A stretch of DNA of 64,000 nucleotides. Source: Hyphomicrobiales bacterium. GTDB taxonomy: Bacteria; Pseudomonadota; Alphaproteobacteria; Rhizobiales; NORP267. Within the stretch, counting starts at the first letter, position 1, and each line of letters starts with the position of its first letter. The notes under the pieces are model-generated. The model was not told where the DNA came from and searched no databases. It worked only from the letters and a program-made list of their open reading frames with translations. The stretch lies in contig JAJFHA010000025.1 in assembly GCA_021775875.1 (NCBI GenBank), positions 49,768 through 113,767 of the forward strand, in the 5' to 3' direction. The position numbers were made by a program, and so were the translations under genes. This document shows positions 9,030 through 19,500 of this stretch, one piece after another.

Positions 9030-9416
9030 TCAGGTTTTCTTTGCCAGTTCGCGACCCAGAACAATTGGTTCACCGTGCGGGGTTGCCAATGTCGCCCGCT
9101 CCCAGGCATCGCGGCGGTCATTCAGATCGGTCGCGTTTGTCAGACTTTTTTCCGAAGAAATCCGCTCCAACGCTGCCAACCAATGCAGGTAATAGGTGTC
9201 GCCGATATCCGGGTCACCGGCATTTTGAGCGCGGGTGATTTCATCCGCAAGCGTCGCCGCCCATTCGGGCCATGTGAAAATGCCTTTCTCATACAGCCGG
9301 ATTGTCATGCTGAAGGCCTGGGCCTGCCAGGGTTCAGCAAAGACCGGACCTTCATCGTCGCGGGGCAGCTCCGGCACTGCAGCAAGCGCGCTCGCGACGC
9401 TATCAGGCTGGCTCAA
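9030..9416 (-). CDS. Nitrile hydratase accessory (activator) protein
   Basis: This small protein, about 128 residues, resembles the N-terminal part of the nitrile hydratase beta subunit (PWQAQAFSMTIRLYEKGIFTW), as known for the P14K/NhlE-type activators that carry the alpha subunit and help insert cobalt. It is the third gene after alpha and beta, the standard order of cobalt-type operons. I chose the TTG at 9416 because GGGAGG lies six bases upstream and the protein then starts 14 bases inside the end of the beta gene. A longer reading frame exists upstream but runs through the beta gene in another frame and has no homology-like features. Confidence 0.82.
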   Translation of the reverse strand: MSQPDSVASALAAVPELPRDDEGPVFAEPWQAQAFSMTIRLYEKGIFTWPEWAATLADEITRAQNAGDPDIGDTYYLHWLAALERISSEKSLTNATDLNDRRDAWERATLATPHGEPIVLGRELAKKT

Positions 9417-10059
9417 GATAGGCCTCCCATAAATCCAGATATACCGCATGGTGGGGATCAGCGTCTTCGCCCCAAAGCTCTGTTGCTTCAAAGCGGATGC
9501 CGTAGCAAATGCCGGGTTGTTCGCCCTCGCCACGGGCATTGGTATCCGGGAACACAAAAGCCCCGTGGATATCGGCGATTACGCCAATATGGCCGCGCAC
9601 ATAGTGTGGCATCCTCGTATGGGTTTCGGGGTGGCGATTGAGAACGCGGACGCGGTCGCCAATCGCAAAACCCAGCTGGATATCGGCATCGCGTTTGGCT
9701 GATCCACCTGATGCCAGAACTTTTTCGACATCCCTGGCCGCCAGGATGCGGTTTACTTTGACGCGCACTTCAGGCGGGGCGCCGGCAAGTTCCTGCGCGG
9801 ATACCAGATCATGCTTGCGCAGTATTTTGATCAACCCTTCAAGCCAGATTTGGTAATAGCTGCTTGATATATATTGCGCCGGAGGAATGCTTTCGCGGGC
9901 AAACCGTGAAGCGTCAATATTCCACAACCCCGTTGCCCCCATGGCAAGAGTTAGCCCAAACACGGTCTCTTCCCAGTCGGCGTGAAAATTAGGCTCATCG
10001 GCTTCTTGCAATACCGGGCCATAGCCATGCAGGCCGCCATAATCGTGCGGTCCGTTCAT
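9403..10059 (-). CDS. nthB: Nitrile hydratase subunit beta
   Basis: The beta subunit pairs with alpha to form the active site that hydrates nitriles to amides. The 218 residues show the usual features: the N-terminal start [16 protein letters not shown], the helical N-terminal domain with [19 protein letters not shown], and the C-terminal SH3-like barrel ([29 protein letters not shown]) that contributes arginines to the metal site. The ATG overlaps the stop of the alpha gene by four bases (ATGA), which implies translational coupling and equal subunit production. The C-terminus ends in EAYLEPA, like other beta subunits. Confidence 0.93.
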   Translation of the reverse strand: MNGPHDYGGLHGYGPVLQEADEPNFHADWEETVFGLTLAMGATGLWNIDASRFARESIPPAQYISSSYYQIWLEGLIKILRKHDLVSAQELAGAPPEVRVKVNRILAARDVEKVLASGGSAKRDADIQLGFAIGDRVRVLNRHPETHTRMPHYVRGHIGVIADIHGAFVFPDTNARGEGEQPGICYGIRFEATELWGEDADPHHAVYLDLWEAYLEPA

Positions 10060-10703
10060 GACAACAAGCCTTGGGACCTTGCGTCCTCTGGCGACAAAGC
10101 AAGGCCAGTGCCGATCATGGAATTGCGGGTCACCAACGCTGCCAATTGCTCTTCGCTGAAACCCTCGGTTCCCTCTGGGCGCATGGGCAGTACCAGATAG
10201 CGCAATTCAGCGGTTGAATCCCAAACCCGGATTTCGGTTTCTGAGGGCAAGGAGACATCAAATTCATCCAGTACCCCGCGCGGGTCACTGACGGCGCGAG
10301 ACCGGTAGGGAGCCGATTTGTACCAGACTGGCGGCAGGCCGAGCACCGGCCACGGGTAGCAGGAGCAAAGTGTGCACACGACCATATTGTGAATTTCGGG
10401 CGTGTTTTCCTTGACGATCATGTCTTCGCCCTGACGCCCGGTAAAGCCGAGCGTGGCGATGGCACCGCTTGCGTCTTTGCGCAAAAATTCGAGAAAATCC
10501 GGATTGCTCCAAGCGCGGGCGACAACCATCGCGCCATTTTGAGGCCCGACTTTTTTCTCGTAAGTGTCCACCAGCCGGTTGAGGGCCTCAGGGTCCACAT
10601 AGCCCTTCTCAACAAGGATCGATTCAAGCGCCCGGACCCGCAATTCGGTTTCGGTCAGGTGCGAATGATCATGGTCATGATGATGGTCGTTATCTTCTGA
10701 CAT
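10056..10703 (-). CDS. nthA: Nitrile hydratase subunit alpha, cobalt type, with His-rich N-terminus
   Basis: The alpha subunit carries the metal-binding motif VCTLCSC at 109-115 (Cys110, Cys113, Ser114, Cys115). The Thr at the third motif position marks the cobalt type; iron-type enzymes have Ser there. In the family two of these cysteines are oxidised after translation. The first 15 residues are a run of His and Asp ([10 protein letters not shown]), which could gather cobalt. The ATG at 10703 has GGAG six bases upstream; an upstream in-frame TTG at 10730 is less likely. It is the first gene of the operon alpha-beta-activator. No cobalt transporter is seen in this window. The upstream gap, about 157 bp, is shared with the divergent TRAP operon. 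Confidence 0.93.
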   Translation of the reverse strand: MSEDNDHHHDHDHSHLTETELRVRALESILVEKGYVDPEALNRLVDTYEKKVGPQNGAMVVARAWSNPDFLEFLRKDASGAIATLGFTGRQGEDMIVKENTPEIHNMVVCTLCSCYPWPVLGLPPVWYKSAPYRSRAVSDPRGVLDEFDVSLPSETEIRVWDSTAELRYLVLPMRPEGTEGFSEEQLAALVTRNSMIGTGLALSPEDARSQGLLS

Positions 10704-10860
10704 TTTAGGCTCCGAAATGGTGTGATCCAACCCTAGGATTTGGTGTTGGTGTTCGCAACCTGTTTGTGAATTCCGGTCCGGCCCCGGTTTCTGGCTCTTG
10801 TCCCCGGTGCGTGGCTGGGCTTTGATTGGTCATCGAGGCTGCAATTGGGGAGATGATTCG

Positions 10861-11949
10861 ATGGATCGCCGTGCATTCATTAAAAAAGCGGCAATGGCAG
10901 GCGGCACTGTGGCGGCAACCGGTCTGGCGGCACCGGCGATCGCGCAAGGGGTGATGGAACTGAAAATGGTCACGTCCTGGCCGAAAAGTTTCCCAGGTCT
11001 TGGCACAGCGGCGGAGCGGTTTGGGGCGCGTCTGGAAGCAGCCTCCGGTGGCAGATATGTGGTGAAAATATTTGCTGGTGGCGAACTGGTTCCGCCCTTG
11101 CAATGTCACGATGCGGTGCAGGACGGCACTGCCGATATGTATCATTCGGCGGATTATTATTATCAATTCAAATCCAGGGGATATGCTTTTTTCACTAGCG
11201 TGCCGTTTGGGTTGCGGGCCGATGAAATGGAAGCCTGGATACTCCATGGCGGCGGGCAGGAATTGTGGGACAAGCTTGGTGCAACTTTTGGTATCAAGCA
11301 TTTGCCGTGCGGCAATACCGGTGCCCAGATGGGCGGATGGTTTAACCGGCCGATCAATTCGCTGGATGATTTCAAGGGCCTTAAAATGCGCATCCCCGGC
11401 CTTGGCGGTGAGGTGATCCGGGCTCTTGGCGGCACCACTGTAACGCTAGCCGGAGCGGAAATTTTACCCGCTCTTGAAACGGGTATGGTGGACGCGGTGG
11501 AATGGGTCGGGCCATGGGGGGACCTTGAATTTGGCTTCCATAATGTCGTGAAGAATTATTATTATCCGGGTTTTCAGGAACCGGGCAGCATGTTGGGTCT
11601 GGGGCTCTCGAAAAAACTCTGGGACGAATTGTCAGACGCTGACAAAATGATGTTCGAGACCTGTGCGCTGGCTGAGAATAATTTTGACCACGCCGAACAT
11701 AATGCCAGAAATCTGGCGGCGTTAAATGTCCTGACCAGCGAACATGATGTTGTCTTGTGGGAATATCCCGATGATGTATTTCAGGGATTTGGCAATGCCG
11801 CCAAAGATGTCCTCGCTGCCGCAGGCGATACGGATGCTATGACCAAAGAGATTTACGCCAGCTTCATGGCGTTTCGCAAGCAAGCCGCAGACTGGTCGCG
11901 CTATTCCGATCAGGCCTATATGAACAAACGGGCGCTGGTGGATTTTTAG
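10861..11949 (+). CDS. TRAP transporter substrate-binding protein (DctP family, TakP-like)
   Basis: This periplasmic solute receptor feeds the two membrane proteins encoded next. It has a Tat-type leader (MDRRAFIKKA, with the Arg-Arg pair, then a hydrophobic region and cleavage near AIA-QG at 28), as do related TRAP receptors for 2-oxo acids such as TakP. The mature part shows the family pattern, including KMRIPGLGGEV and the segment LAGAEILPALETGMVDAVEW. A substrate of the keto-acid or carboxylate kind is likely from family resemblance but not proven. I chose ATG 10861 over upstream alternatives because the Tat motif begins there and GGGGAG lies nearby. Confidence 0.87.
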   Translation: MDRRAFIKKAAMAGGTVAATGLAAPAIAQGVMELKMVTSWPKSFPGLGTAAERFGARLEAASGGRYVVKIFAGGELVPPLQCHDAVQDGTADMYHSADYYYQFKSRGYAFFTSVPFGLRADEMEAWILHGGGQELWDKLGATFGIKHLPCGNTGAQMGGWFNRPINSLDDFKGLKMRIPGLGGEVIRALGGTTVTLAGAEILPALETGMVDAVEWVGPWGDLEFGFHNVVKNYYYPGFQEPGSMLGLGLSKKLWDELSDADKMMFETCALAENNFDHAEHNARNLAALNVLTSEHDVVLWEYPDDVFQGFGNAAKDVLAAAGDTDAMTKEIYASFMAFRKQAADWSRYSDQAYMNKRALVDF

Positions 11950-12006
11950 CTGGTATCCAGCTTAGCTGGCATTCAGCGATCCGGTAAAACAAAGGAACCT
12001 GCGCCG

Positions 12007-12540
12007 GTGTCTCATCTGGATGTAATAATCAGGCGGATTGATGCGCTGAACCAATGGACCGGCCGGGCCATTGCCTGGGCTATGCTGGCGATGGTTCTGG
12101 TGCAGTTTCTGGTCGTGATCCTGCGTTATGTGTTTTCCGTCGGGTTCATCTCCATGCAGGAATCAATCCTCTATCTGCACGGGATCGTGTTCTTGATCGG
12201 ATCAGGCTTCACCCTGCTTCACGATGGCCATGTGCGGGTCGATATTTTTTACCGCGAGGCAGGCCCGCGCTACCGCGCCCTGGTTGATTTGCTGGGCAGC
12301 ATGTTTCTGCTGTTGCCGTTCTGCGCTGTTATTTTCTGGCTGTCCTATGGCTACATCATGAATTCCTGGTTGGTGCTGGAAGGGTCGCCGGAAGCGAGCG
12401 GGTTACCGCTGGTATTTTTGCTGAAAAGTGTGATCTGGATTTTCGCAATTTTGCTTGGGCTACAGGGTATCGCGCTTGGACTTCGCGCGTTTCAAACTAT
12501 TGCAGGTGAGCGGACGAGTTATTCCGCCGGGCCGCGATGA
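12007..12540 (+). CDS. dctQ: TRAP transporter small permease subunit (DctQ)
   Basis: This 177-residue inner-membrane protein has four predicted helices (at about 20-45, 55-75, 92-115 and 135-160) and the typical DctQ pattern: an early hydrophobic stretch containing WAMLAMVLVQFLVVILRY, then HDGHVRVDIFYREAGPRYRALVD. It scaffolds the large permease DctM. The start is GTG at 12007 with AAAGGA ten bases upstream. The stop overlaps the dctM start by four bases (ATGA), implying coupled translation. Confidence 0.87.
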   Translation: MSHLDVIIRRIDALNQWTGRAIAWAMLAMVLVQFLVVILRYVFSVGFISMQESILYLHGIVFLIGSGFTLLHDGHVRVDIFYREAGPRYRALVDLLGSMFLLLPFCAVIFWLSYGYIMNSWLVLEGSPEASGLPLVFLLKSVIWIFAILLGLQGIALGLRAFQTIAGERTSYSAGPR

Positions 12541-14153
12541 TCGATCCGCTGTTGCTTTGTCTGGCGATGTTTGTCGTCACTTGCGGGTTGCTGCTGGCGG
12601 GTTTCCCAGTGGCCTTTACGCTCGCTGGCGGTGGTTTGGCATTTGCCGGTCTTGGGCATTTGCTCGGCGCATTTGATATCGCGCTGTTGACGGCGGTCCC
12701 GCAACGGCTTTTTGCTACCATGACCAACGATATTCTGGTGGCGGTGCCGCTCTTTGTATTTATGGGGGTGATGCTGGAAAAGTCCCGGATTGCTGAAGAC
12801 CTGCTCGATAATATGGGGCGATTATTCGGGCGGTTTCCGGGCGGACTTGGAATTTCGGTTTGTATCGTGGGCGCGTTGCTGGCGGCATCCACCGGTATTG
12901 TTGGTGCCACCGTTGTGACCATGGGGTTGCTGGCGCTGCCGACCATGTTGCGACGTGGCTATAACGTGCCGCTTGCTGCCGGTACGATAGCGGCGTCGGG
13001 TACATTGGGACAGATCATCCCGCCGTCTATCGTATTGATCATTCTTGGCGAACAATTGTCGGTTGCCTATCGTAACGCCCAGTTGGAGCAGGGCATTTTT
13101 GCCCCCGACACAATCTCGGTGAATGATCTTTTCGCCGGCGCGATGATCCCCGGTCTGCTGCTGGTGGGTTTGTATATTTGTTACATCATGTTTGTTGCCT
13201 GGCGGCGTCCGGGCGACGTGCCGCCGGTTCCAGATATGGAAAAATCTGACCTGCCGGTCAGGGCGCAGATGGGGCAATTGCTGCTGGCGCTTGCGGCTCC
13301 CCTGTTGCTGATCATTGCGGTTTTGGGATCAATCCTTGCCGGGCTGGCGTCGCCCGCCGAAGCGTCGAGCGTCGGGGCTGTTGGCGCGATTTTTCTCGCC
13401 GGTTACAGAGCAGACCAGCAGCGGCGCCGGGGGGTTTTCATGGCGGTCCTCGCGCTTGGCGGGCTGTTGTTGCTGGCTCAAATATTTGACCTTCGTCTCC
13501 AGCGCGACCAAATCGCCACTGTAGACTTGGTTGCGATTTTTGCAGCGCTGGTCTTGTCAGTCGTTGCGCTGGCCGGGTTGGCGCAGGCAATTTTGCGGGT
13601 TTATTTCCAGTCGACCGATAAAGATGCAAGCGTCTTAGTGGCCGTGATGCGTTCGGCCATGAAAATTTCCTCGATGATTTTCATGATCCTGATCGGAGCC
13701 TCGATATTCAGCCTGGTATTTCGCGGGTTTGGCGGCGATTTATGGGTTGAATCCTTTCTCATCGCGTTACCGGGCGGGGTCATGACCGCGATGTTTGTGG
13801 TGATGGCGGTCATGTTTGTGATGGGTTTCTTTCTCGATTTTCTGGAAATCGTCTTCATCGTGGTGCCGATCGTCGCGCCGATATTGTTGCAAATGGAAAT
13901 GCCCGGCGGCGGGCTGATGAGCCCGGTCTGGCTCGGGGTGATGATGGCTGTCAATTTGCAAACCTCGTTCCTGACACCGCCGTTTGGCTTCGCGCTTTTT
14001 TATCTGCGCGGTGTTGCCCCGGCGAATGTCCGAACCAGTGAGATCTATCGCGGTGTTATGCCTTTCGTGCTGATCCAGCTTTCGCTGCTTTTCGTACTGT
14101 GGCATCTGCCGGAGATATCAACATGGTTGCCGTCTATCCTGTATGGACCTTGA
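12537..14153 (+). CDS. dctM: TRAP transporter large permease subunit (DctM)
   Basis: This is the sodium-coupled transport subunit of the TRAP system, with repeated hydrophobic helices and the DctM core (for example GTLGQIIPPSIVLIILGEQ in the first half and LQTSFLTPPFGFALFYLRG in the second). At 538 residues it is about 100 longer than an ordinary DctM. The extra length lies in the middle, around residues 290-370, with an additional pair of hydrophobic segments, as known in the TRAP branch that uses TakP-like receptors. It is translationally coupled to dctQ and ends the three-gene transporter operon. Confidence 0.88.
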   Translation: MIDPLLLCLAMFVVTCGLLLAGFPVAFTLAGGGLAFAGLGHLLGAFDIALLTAVPQRLFATMTNDILVAVPLFVFMGVMLEKSRIAEDLLDNMGRLFGRFPGGLGISVCIVGALLAASTGIVGATVVTMGLLALPTMLRRGYNVPLAAGTIAASGTLGQIIPPSIVLIILGEQLSVAYRNAQLEQGIFAPDTISVNDLFAGAMIPGLLLVGLYICYIMFVAWRRPGDVPPVPDMEKSDLPVRAQMGQLLLALAAPLLLIIAVLGSILAGLASPAEASSVGAVGAIFLAGYRADQQRRRGVFMAVLALGGLLLLAQIFDLRLQRDQIATVDLVAIFAALVLSVVALAGLAQAILRVYFQSTDKDASVLVAVMRSAMKISSMIFMILIGASIFSLVFRGFGGDLWVESFLIALPGGVMTAMFVVMAVMFVMGFFLDFLEIVFIVVPIVAPILLQMEMPGGGLMSPVWLGVMMAVNLQTSFLTPPFGFALFYLRGVAPANVRTSEIYRGVMPFVLIQLSLLFVLWHLPEISTWLPSILYGP

Positions 14154-14215
14154 TCAGGTCAAAGATCATAATGGCTGGCAGATATGAAAATTGGCGTTGA
14201 AAAAGGAATTTTGTT

Positions 14216-15001
14216 TTGATCACGAAAGCGGAAGAATTATTTTCACTTCAGGGACGGGTTGCCCTGGTAACGGGTGCATCAAGCGGGCTTGGCCACAGAT
14301 TTGCGCGGGTGCTGGCGGCGCATGGTGCGAAGGTTGTGGTGGCGGCACGCCGCGCTGATAAGCTTGCTGAACTGGTCAAGGAGATTGAAGCGGATGGCGG
14401 CACGGCGGCGGCGGTCGAAATGGATGTGTCTGATCAGGCTTCGATTGCAGGTAGTTTTGATGAAGCCGAAAAGCCTTTTGGGACAGCAAACATTCTTGTG
14501 AATAACGCCGGCATCGCCAAACGCGGATCAGTTGTCGAATTTTCGCCAGAGGATTGGCGCGCCATCATGGACGTAAATCTCGATGGGGTCTGGTATGTGG
14601 GCCAGGAAAGCGCCCGGCGCATGATCGCTGCCAATGTCGCTGGCTCAATTATCAATATAGCATCAATTCTGGGCCGCCGCGTCGCGGCAACCATGGCAGG
14701 CTATGCGGTTACCAAGGCCGCGGTAATCCAGATGACGCGGTCGATGGCGGTGGAACTTGCGCGGAACAATATTCGGGTCAACGCGATTGCGCCCGGATAT
14801 ATTTTGACCGATATCAACTCAGCTTTTTTTGATACGGATCAGGGCAAGGCGATGATTGATTTCATCCCGCAACGGCGGATCGGGTCTCCCTCCGATCTGG
14901 ATGGGACGCTGTTGCTGATGGCGTCTGACAATGCGGCAGGTTTCATGACCGGGTCAACAATTACTGTTGATGGTGGTCACGTTCTGGCGTTCGCGCGCTA
15001 A
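14216..15001 (+). CDS. Short-chain dehydrogenase/reductase (SDR, classical)
   Basis: This is a 261-residue classical SDR that reduces or oxidises a hydroxy/keto group with NAD(P)H. The cofactor motif TGASSGLG is at 19-26, the NNAG motif at 96-99, and the catalytic Asn121, Ser150, Tyr163 and Lys167 are all present (the last two in YAVTK). A basic residue pair after the second strand (AARRADK) suggests NADP(H). The start is TTG at 14216 with AAGGA eight bases upstream. It follows the TRAP genes by 62 bp on the same strand and may process the imported compound. The exact substrate is unknown; 3-oxoacyl and sugar-acid reductases look similar. Confidence 0.85.
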   Translation: MITKAEELFSLQGRVALVTGASSGLGHRFARVLAAHGAKVVVAARRADKLAELVKEIEADGGTAAAVEMDVSDQASIAGSFDEAEKPFGTANILVNNAGIAKRGSVVEFSPEDWRAIMDVNLDGVWYVGQESARRMIAANVAGSIINIASILGRRVAATMAGYAVTKAAVIQMTRSMAVELARNNIRVNAIAPGYILTDINSAFFDTDQGKAMIDFIPQRRIGSPSDLDGTLLLMASDNAAGFMTGSTITVDGGHVLAFAR

Positions 15002-15030
15002 GATGGGTCAACCGAAATTTTGAAACGTTT

Positions 15031-15059
15031 ATGCATGCGCATGGCTGCCATGCATTTTA
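15031..15059 (+). terminator. Weak hairpin after the SDR gene, possible terminator
   Basis: An inverted repeat, ATGCATG at 15031-15037 with CATGCAT at 15049-15055 and an inner GCATGG/CCATGC stem, is followed by a short run of T. The T tract is only four bases, so termination may be partial. Confidence 0.35.
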
Positions 15060-15124
15060 AGGTATGTTGAGAGGCTGGCCAAGAGGCTAGGCTTCATCGG
15101 AAATCAAGGGAATGGAGTTTTTAT

Positions 15125-16333
15125 ATGGATTATCAGGTTAGTGATTCCGTTGTCGCGCTTTGCGAGAAGGCAGCGTCCTTCATCGAAGAGCGGGTCATTC
15201 CACTTGAACAAAACCCGGATAATTTCAACGAATATGAAAACCTGAAACTTTCTGTTCGCGACGAAATGCGTGCCGAGGCGCGCAAAGCAGGTATATGGGC
15301 ACCGCAAATATCCAAATCCCGTGGCGGCATGGGGCTCGCCATGCTCGAACAATCCGCGCTTTACGAGGTCGCCAATCGGTCGATTTTCGGGCCTTGCATT
15401 TTTAATTGCGCGGCACCTGATGACGGCAATATGCGGGTTCTCGAACGGGTTGCGACTGAAGACCAGAAAGACCGCTGGCTGGACCCGATTGTCGCGGGCA
15501 AAGTCAATTCCTCCTTTGTGATGACGGAACCGCATCCGGGCGGCGGGTCTGATCCGGGGATGATCCAGACGCGTGCTGAAAAGGTTGGTAACAAGTGGAA
15601 AATCCACGGCGACAAATGGTTCATTTCAGCAGCCGATGTGGCGGATCATTTTATTCTGATGGCGCGGACCGATCAGAATCAGGATGAGAAACGCAGAGCT
15701 CTGAGTGCCTTTATGTTTCACCGCGATCAGCCGGGTTGGCGGATTGTGCGGCGCATTGAAAATATGGGACCGGACGAACATGGCGGCGTTTGCGAACTGG
15801 AATTTGACGGGCTTGAAATTGACGATAGCGACCGGCTGATGGAAGTCGGCGATGGTTTGCGTATAACCCAGATCCGGCTTGGCCCGGCCCGGCTGACCCA
15901 TTGCATGCGCTGGCTTGGGCTTGCCAAACGCTGCATGGAAATTGCCGCCGAATATACGTCCCGGCGAGAGGGGTTCGGAATGCTGCTCGCAGACCGGGAA
16001 TCGGTTCAACTCAAAATGGGTGAATTGGCGCATGATATTGCTGTTGGGCGTCATCTGACGGCTCATGCAGCATGGAAACTCGACCAGGGTGATTTTGCCC
16101 GCAAGGAAGTTTCCATGGCCAAAATTCACGTCGCCGATACCCTGAACAAAGCTGCCGACACAGCCATCCAGCTAAACGGAGCGCGTGGCTATTCCAAAGA
16201 CACTCTGGCACAATGGATTTACCGTTATGCCCGCTGCGCCCGCATTGTGGATGGCGCGTCCGAGGTCCATAAAATGGTGCTCGCGCGGTTTTATGCCAAA
16301 GAGGGTGATGACTTCTGGACCTGGGGTGTTTAG
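15125..16333 (+). CDS. Acyl-CoA dehydrogenase (ACAD10/11-like)
   Basis: This 402-residue flavoenzyme introduces a 2,3-double bond in an acyl-CoA and passes electrons to electron-transferring flavoprotein. It shows the three ACAD domains, with the FAD/substrate loop SFVMTEPHPGGGSD near 122-135 and a C-terminal helical domain. The C-terminal end reads ARIVDGASEVHKMV, so the residue where medium-chain enzymes carry the catalytic Glu is Asp376. An acidic residue in a DG-x-x-EVH context is typical of the ACAD10/11 branch, so this need not mean loss of activity. It lies 123 bp after the SDR gene, and the two may act on the same substrate. Confidence 0.88.
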   Translation: MDYQVSDSVVALCEKAASFIEERVIPLEQNPDNFNEYENLKLSVRDEMRAEARKAGIWAPQISKSRGGMGLAMLEQSALYEVANRSIFGPCIFNCAAPDDGNMRVLERVATEDQKDRWLDPIVAGKVNSSFVMTEPHPGGGSDPGMIQTRAEKVGNKWKIHGDKWFISAADVADHFILMARTDQNQDEKRRALSAFMFHRDQPGWRIVRRIENMGPDEHGGVCELEFDGLEIDDSDRLMEVGDGLRITQIRLGPARLTHCMRWLGLAKRCMEIAAEYTSRREGFGMLLADRESVQLKMGELAHDIAVGRHLTAHAAWKLDQGDFARKEVSMAKIHVADTLNKAADTAIQLNGARGYSKDTLAQWIYRYARCARIVDGASEVHKMVLARFYAKEGDDFWTWGV

Positions 16334-16513
16334 CTGGATTCGGGTGTTCTTGTTTGGCTCGATTTATCCCCGTTGAGGGTTGGTCACAAAATAGTGCATT
16401 GATAGGTAAGCAATGCTGCCATATATAATAAGATAAGAATGAACCAATTATCGGTGCTTCAGCGGGTGAAGAACAAACCGGCGAGGTGTCAGCAAATTTC
16501 TGGGTGAGGAAAT

Positions 16514-19500
16514 ATGACTCTCAAAGACGTCTCTCTCGACGACAAGTTTGATCTGGAGAAAAATCAGGTTTTGCTTTCCGGTGTTCAGGCGCTGGTGCGC
16601 CTCACCATGATGCAAAAAATGCGGGACAAGGATGCCGGGCTGGATACAGCGGGCTATGTCACCGGTTATCGCGGGTCGCCGCTTGGTGGCGTCGATCAGC
16701 AATTCTGGAAATCTCGCCAGATTCTCAAAAAATATGATGTGAAGTTTGAACCGGGTCTGAATGAAGACCTGGCCGCAACCGCTCTATGGGGCTCCCAGCA
16801 GTCTGAATTGCGCGGCGAAGGACGTTACGACGGCGTGTTTGGCATCTGGTACGGCAAGGGACCGGGCGTCGACCGAACAGGCGATGTGTTTCGCCACGCC
16901 AATGCTGCCGGATCATCCAAGAATGGTGGCGTGCTGGCCCTGCTTGGTGACGATCACACGGCTGAATCCTCAACCGTGCCGCATCAGAGCGAATTTGCAA
17001 TGATGGACGCCATGATCCCGGTGCTGCATCCAGCGGGCGTTCAGGAAATTCTGGATTACGGCCAGCTTGGCATCGCCATGTCACGTTTTTCCGGTTGCTG
17101 GGTTGGGCTCAAATGCGTCCATGACAACATTGAATCCACAGCAATCGTTGATAGCCGGTTAGACCGGATCGACATTAAAATTCCGAAGAATTTCGAAATG
17201 CCCGAGGGAGGTCTCAATATCTGGGCATGGGATGATCGTCACGAACAGGAAATCAGGCTGCATACCCACAAACGGTTCGCGGCTGTTGCCTTCGCCCGTG
17301 CCAACAATATTGACAAGATTATTTTAAATGGCGGTCCGAAACCGAAAATCGGCATCGTGACCACCGGCAAAAGCTATCTGGATGTACGCCAGGCGCTCGA
17401 CCAATTGGGGATCGATGAGGTAGATGCAGCAAAGCTTGGCATTCGGCTTCTGAAAATCGGGATGGTATGGCCACTCGACCCGGAAATTGTCGAAGAATTT
17501 TCCAAAGGCCTTGATTACATCATGGTCGTTGAAGAAAAGCGTTCGCTTCTCGAAACCCAGATCAGGGAACAGCTTTATGGTCGTAAAACTTCGCCTGTTA
17601 TTATTGGCAAGAAAGACGAAGTCGACAACACCTTGTTTCAGGCGCACGGGTCTCTGAGCCCTAACCAAATTGCGGTGGCGCTTGGTGGCCGTCTGATCAA
17701 GATCAAAGCCAACAAGGCGATTGAAGAAAAAGTCACTGAATTAAAAAATGTCCAGCGCCAAGTTGGCAATAATCCAGATATCACGACCCGGATTCCGTAT
17801 TTCTGCGCCGGGTGTCCGCATAATTCCTCGACCATCATTCCTGAAGGCGGGCGCGGATACGCTGGCATTGGGTGCCATTGGATGGCGCAATATGTGCCGG
17901 ACCGGAAAACCGAAGGCGCTACCCATATGGGCGGCGAAGGCGCGAACTGGATTGGCGAAGCGCCGTTCTCGACCCGTAATCATGTGTTCCAGAATCTCGG
18001 CGACGGGACCTACAATCATTCAGGTATTTTGGCCCTGCGGGCGGCAGTCGCGTCCGACGTCAACATGACCTACAAAATTCTTTATAATGATGCGGTCGCG
18101 ATGACTGGCGGGCAAACCCATGAGGGTGGGCTTTCAGTATCGGCGATTGCCCAGCAGGTCGCGGCAGAAGGCGTCAAGCGGCTGGTGATTGTATCTGACC
18201 AGCCGGAAAAATTCAGTTCCATGCCGGGCTTGCCGCCCTACACCACAATCCACCATCGCAGTGAATTGAATGCGGTCCAAAAGGAATTGATGGAGATTGA
18301 GGGTGTTACAGCGCTGATCTACGAGCAGACCTGTGCTGCTGAAAAGCGCCGTCGGCGCAAGCGCGGCCTGTTTCCCGATCCGGCGCGGCGGGTTTTCATC
18401 AACGATCTGGTTTGTGAAGGCTGCGGTGATTGCGGCATCAAATCAAACTGCGTGGCGGTCGCGCCGCTCGAGACCGAATTTGGCAGAAAACGCAAAATCG
18501 ACCAATCAGCCTGCAACAAGGATTTTTCCTGCCTGAACGGGTTTTGTCCGAGCTTTGTCACTATAGAAGGTGGGCAATTGCGCAAAGGCAAGGGCGGACT
18601 GGCAACAGATATGCCTGACGTATTTGAAGTTCTTCCCGATCCTGATGTTCCAAGTCTTGCGTCTTCCTGGAGTGCCCTGATTACCGGCATTGGTGGAACC
18701 GGGGTGGTTACGGTCGGTCAGATTTTAGGGATGGCGGCGCATATGGAAGGCCTGGGTGTCGGCATTATCGACATGGCGGGTCTGTCACAGAAAAACGGTG
18801 CTGTGGTTACCCATATTAAAATTGCCGGATCCCCGGACGATATTCCAACGATCCGGGTGGCTGAAGGCGGCGCTGATGTGATGATCGGTTGCGATCTGGT
18901 GACGACGGCGGCGGAGCATAATCTGAATGCCGCCAGCAAGGCCCGCACGCGGGCCATTGTCAATGCCCAGGAAACCATGCCGGCGCAATTTACTCATTTG
19001 CCGGACTTTGACCTCGCTGGCGATAGTCTGAAAGTTGCAATCCAGGCTCGGGTCATGAAAGACGGAGCCACCTTTATCGACGCGACACGGATCGCGTCTG
19101 CGTTGCTTGGAGACACCATTGCTGCCAACCTGTTCACGCTTGGGGCTGCGTATCAGTCGGGCCTGGTCCCGGTCACAGCTGAAGGGATTAACAAGGCGAT
19201 TGAGTTGAACGGCATCGCGATTGAGATGAACCAACTGGCCTTTCTCTGGGGCCGTCGGGCGATCCATAATCTGGCGGCGGTCGAGAAAATTATTGCCCCG
19301 GTGCGCAAGACAGACGTGGAATTTGCACAAACAATCGATGAGATGATCGAAGTACGTCGTCGCTTCCTGACGGCCTATCAGAATGCAGCTTATGGCGACC
19401 GTTATGTGGCGGTGGTGCAGAAAGTCCGCGACCGCGAAGCGGAAATTATGTCGGGCGATACCCGCCTGAGCGAAGCCGTTGCCAAGGCGCTGTTCAAACT

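Noticed and set aside
9417..9557. Longer N-terminus for the nitrile hydratase activator
   Set aside because: The extension overlaps the beta gene in another frame and lacks a ribosome site; the TTG at 9416 has GGGAGG.
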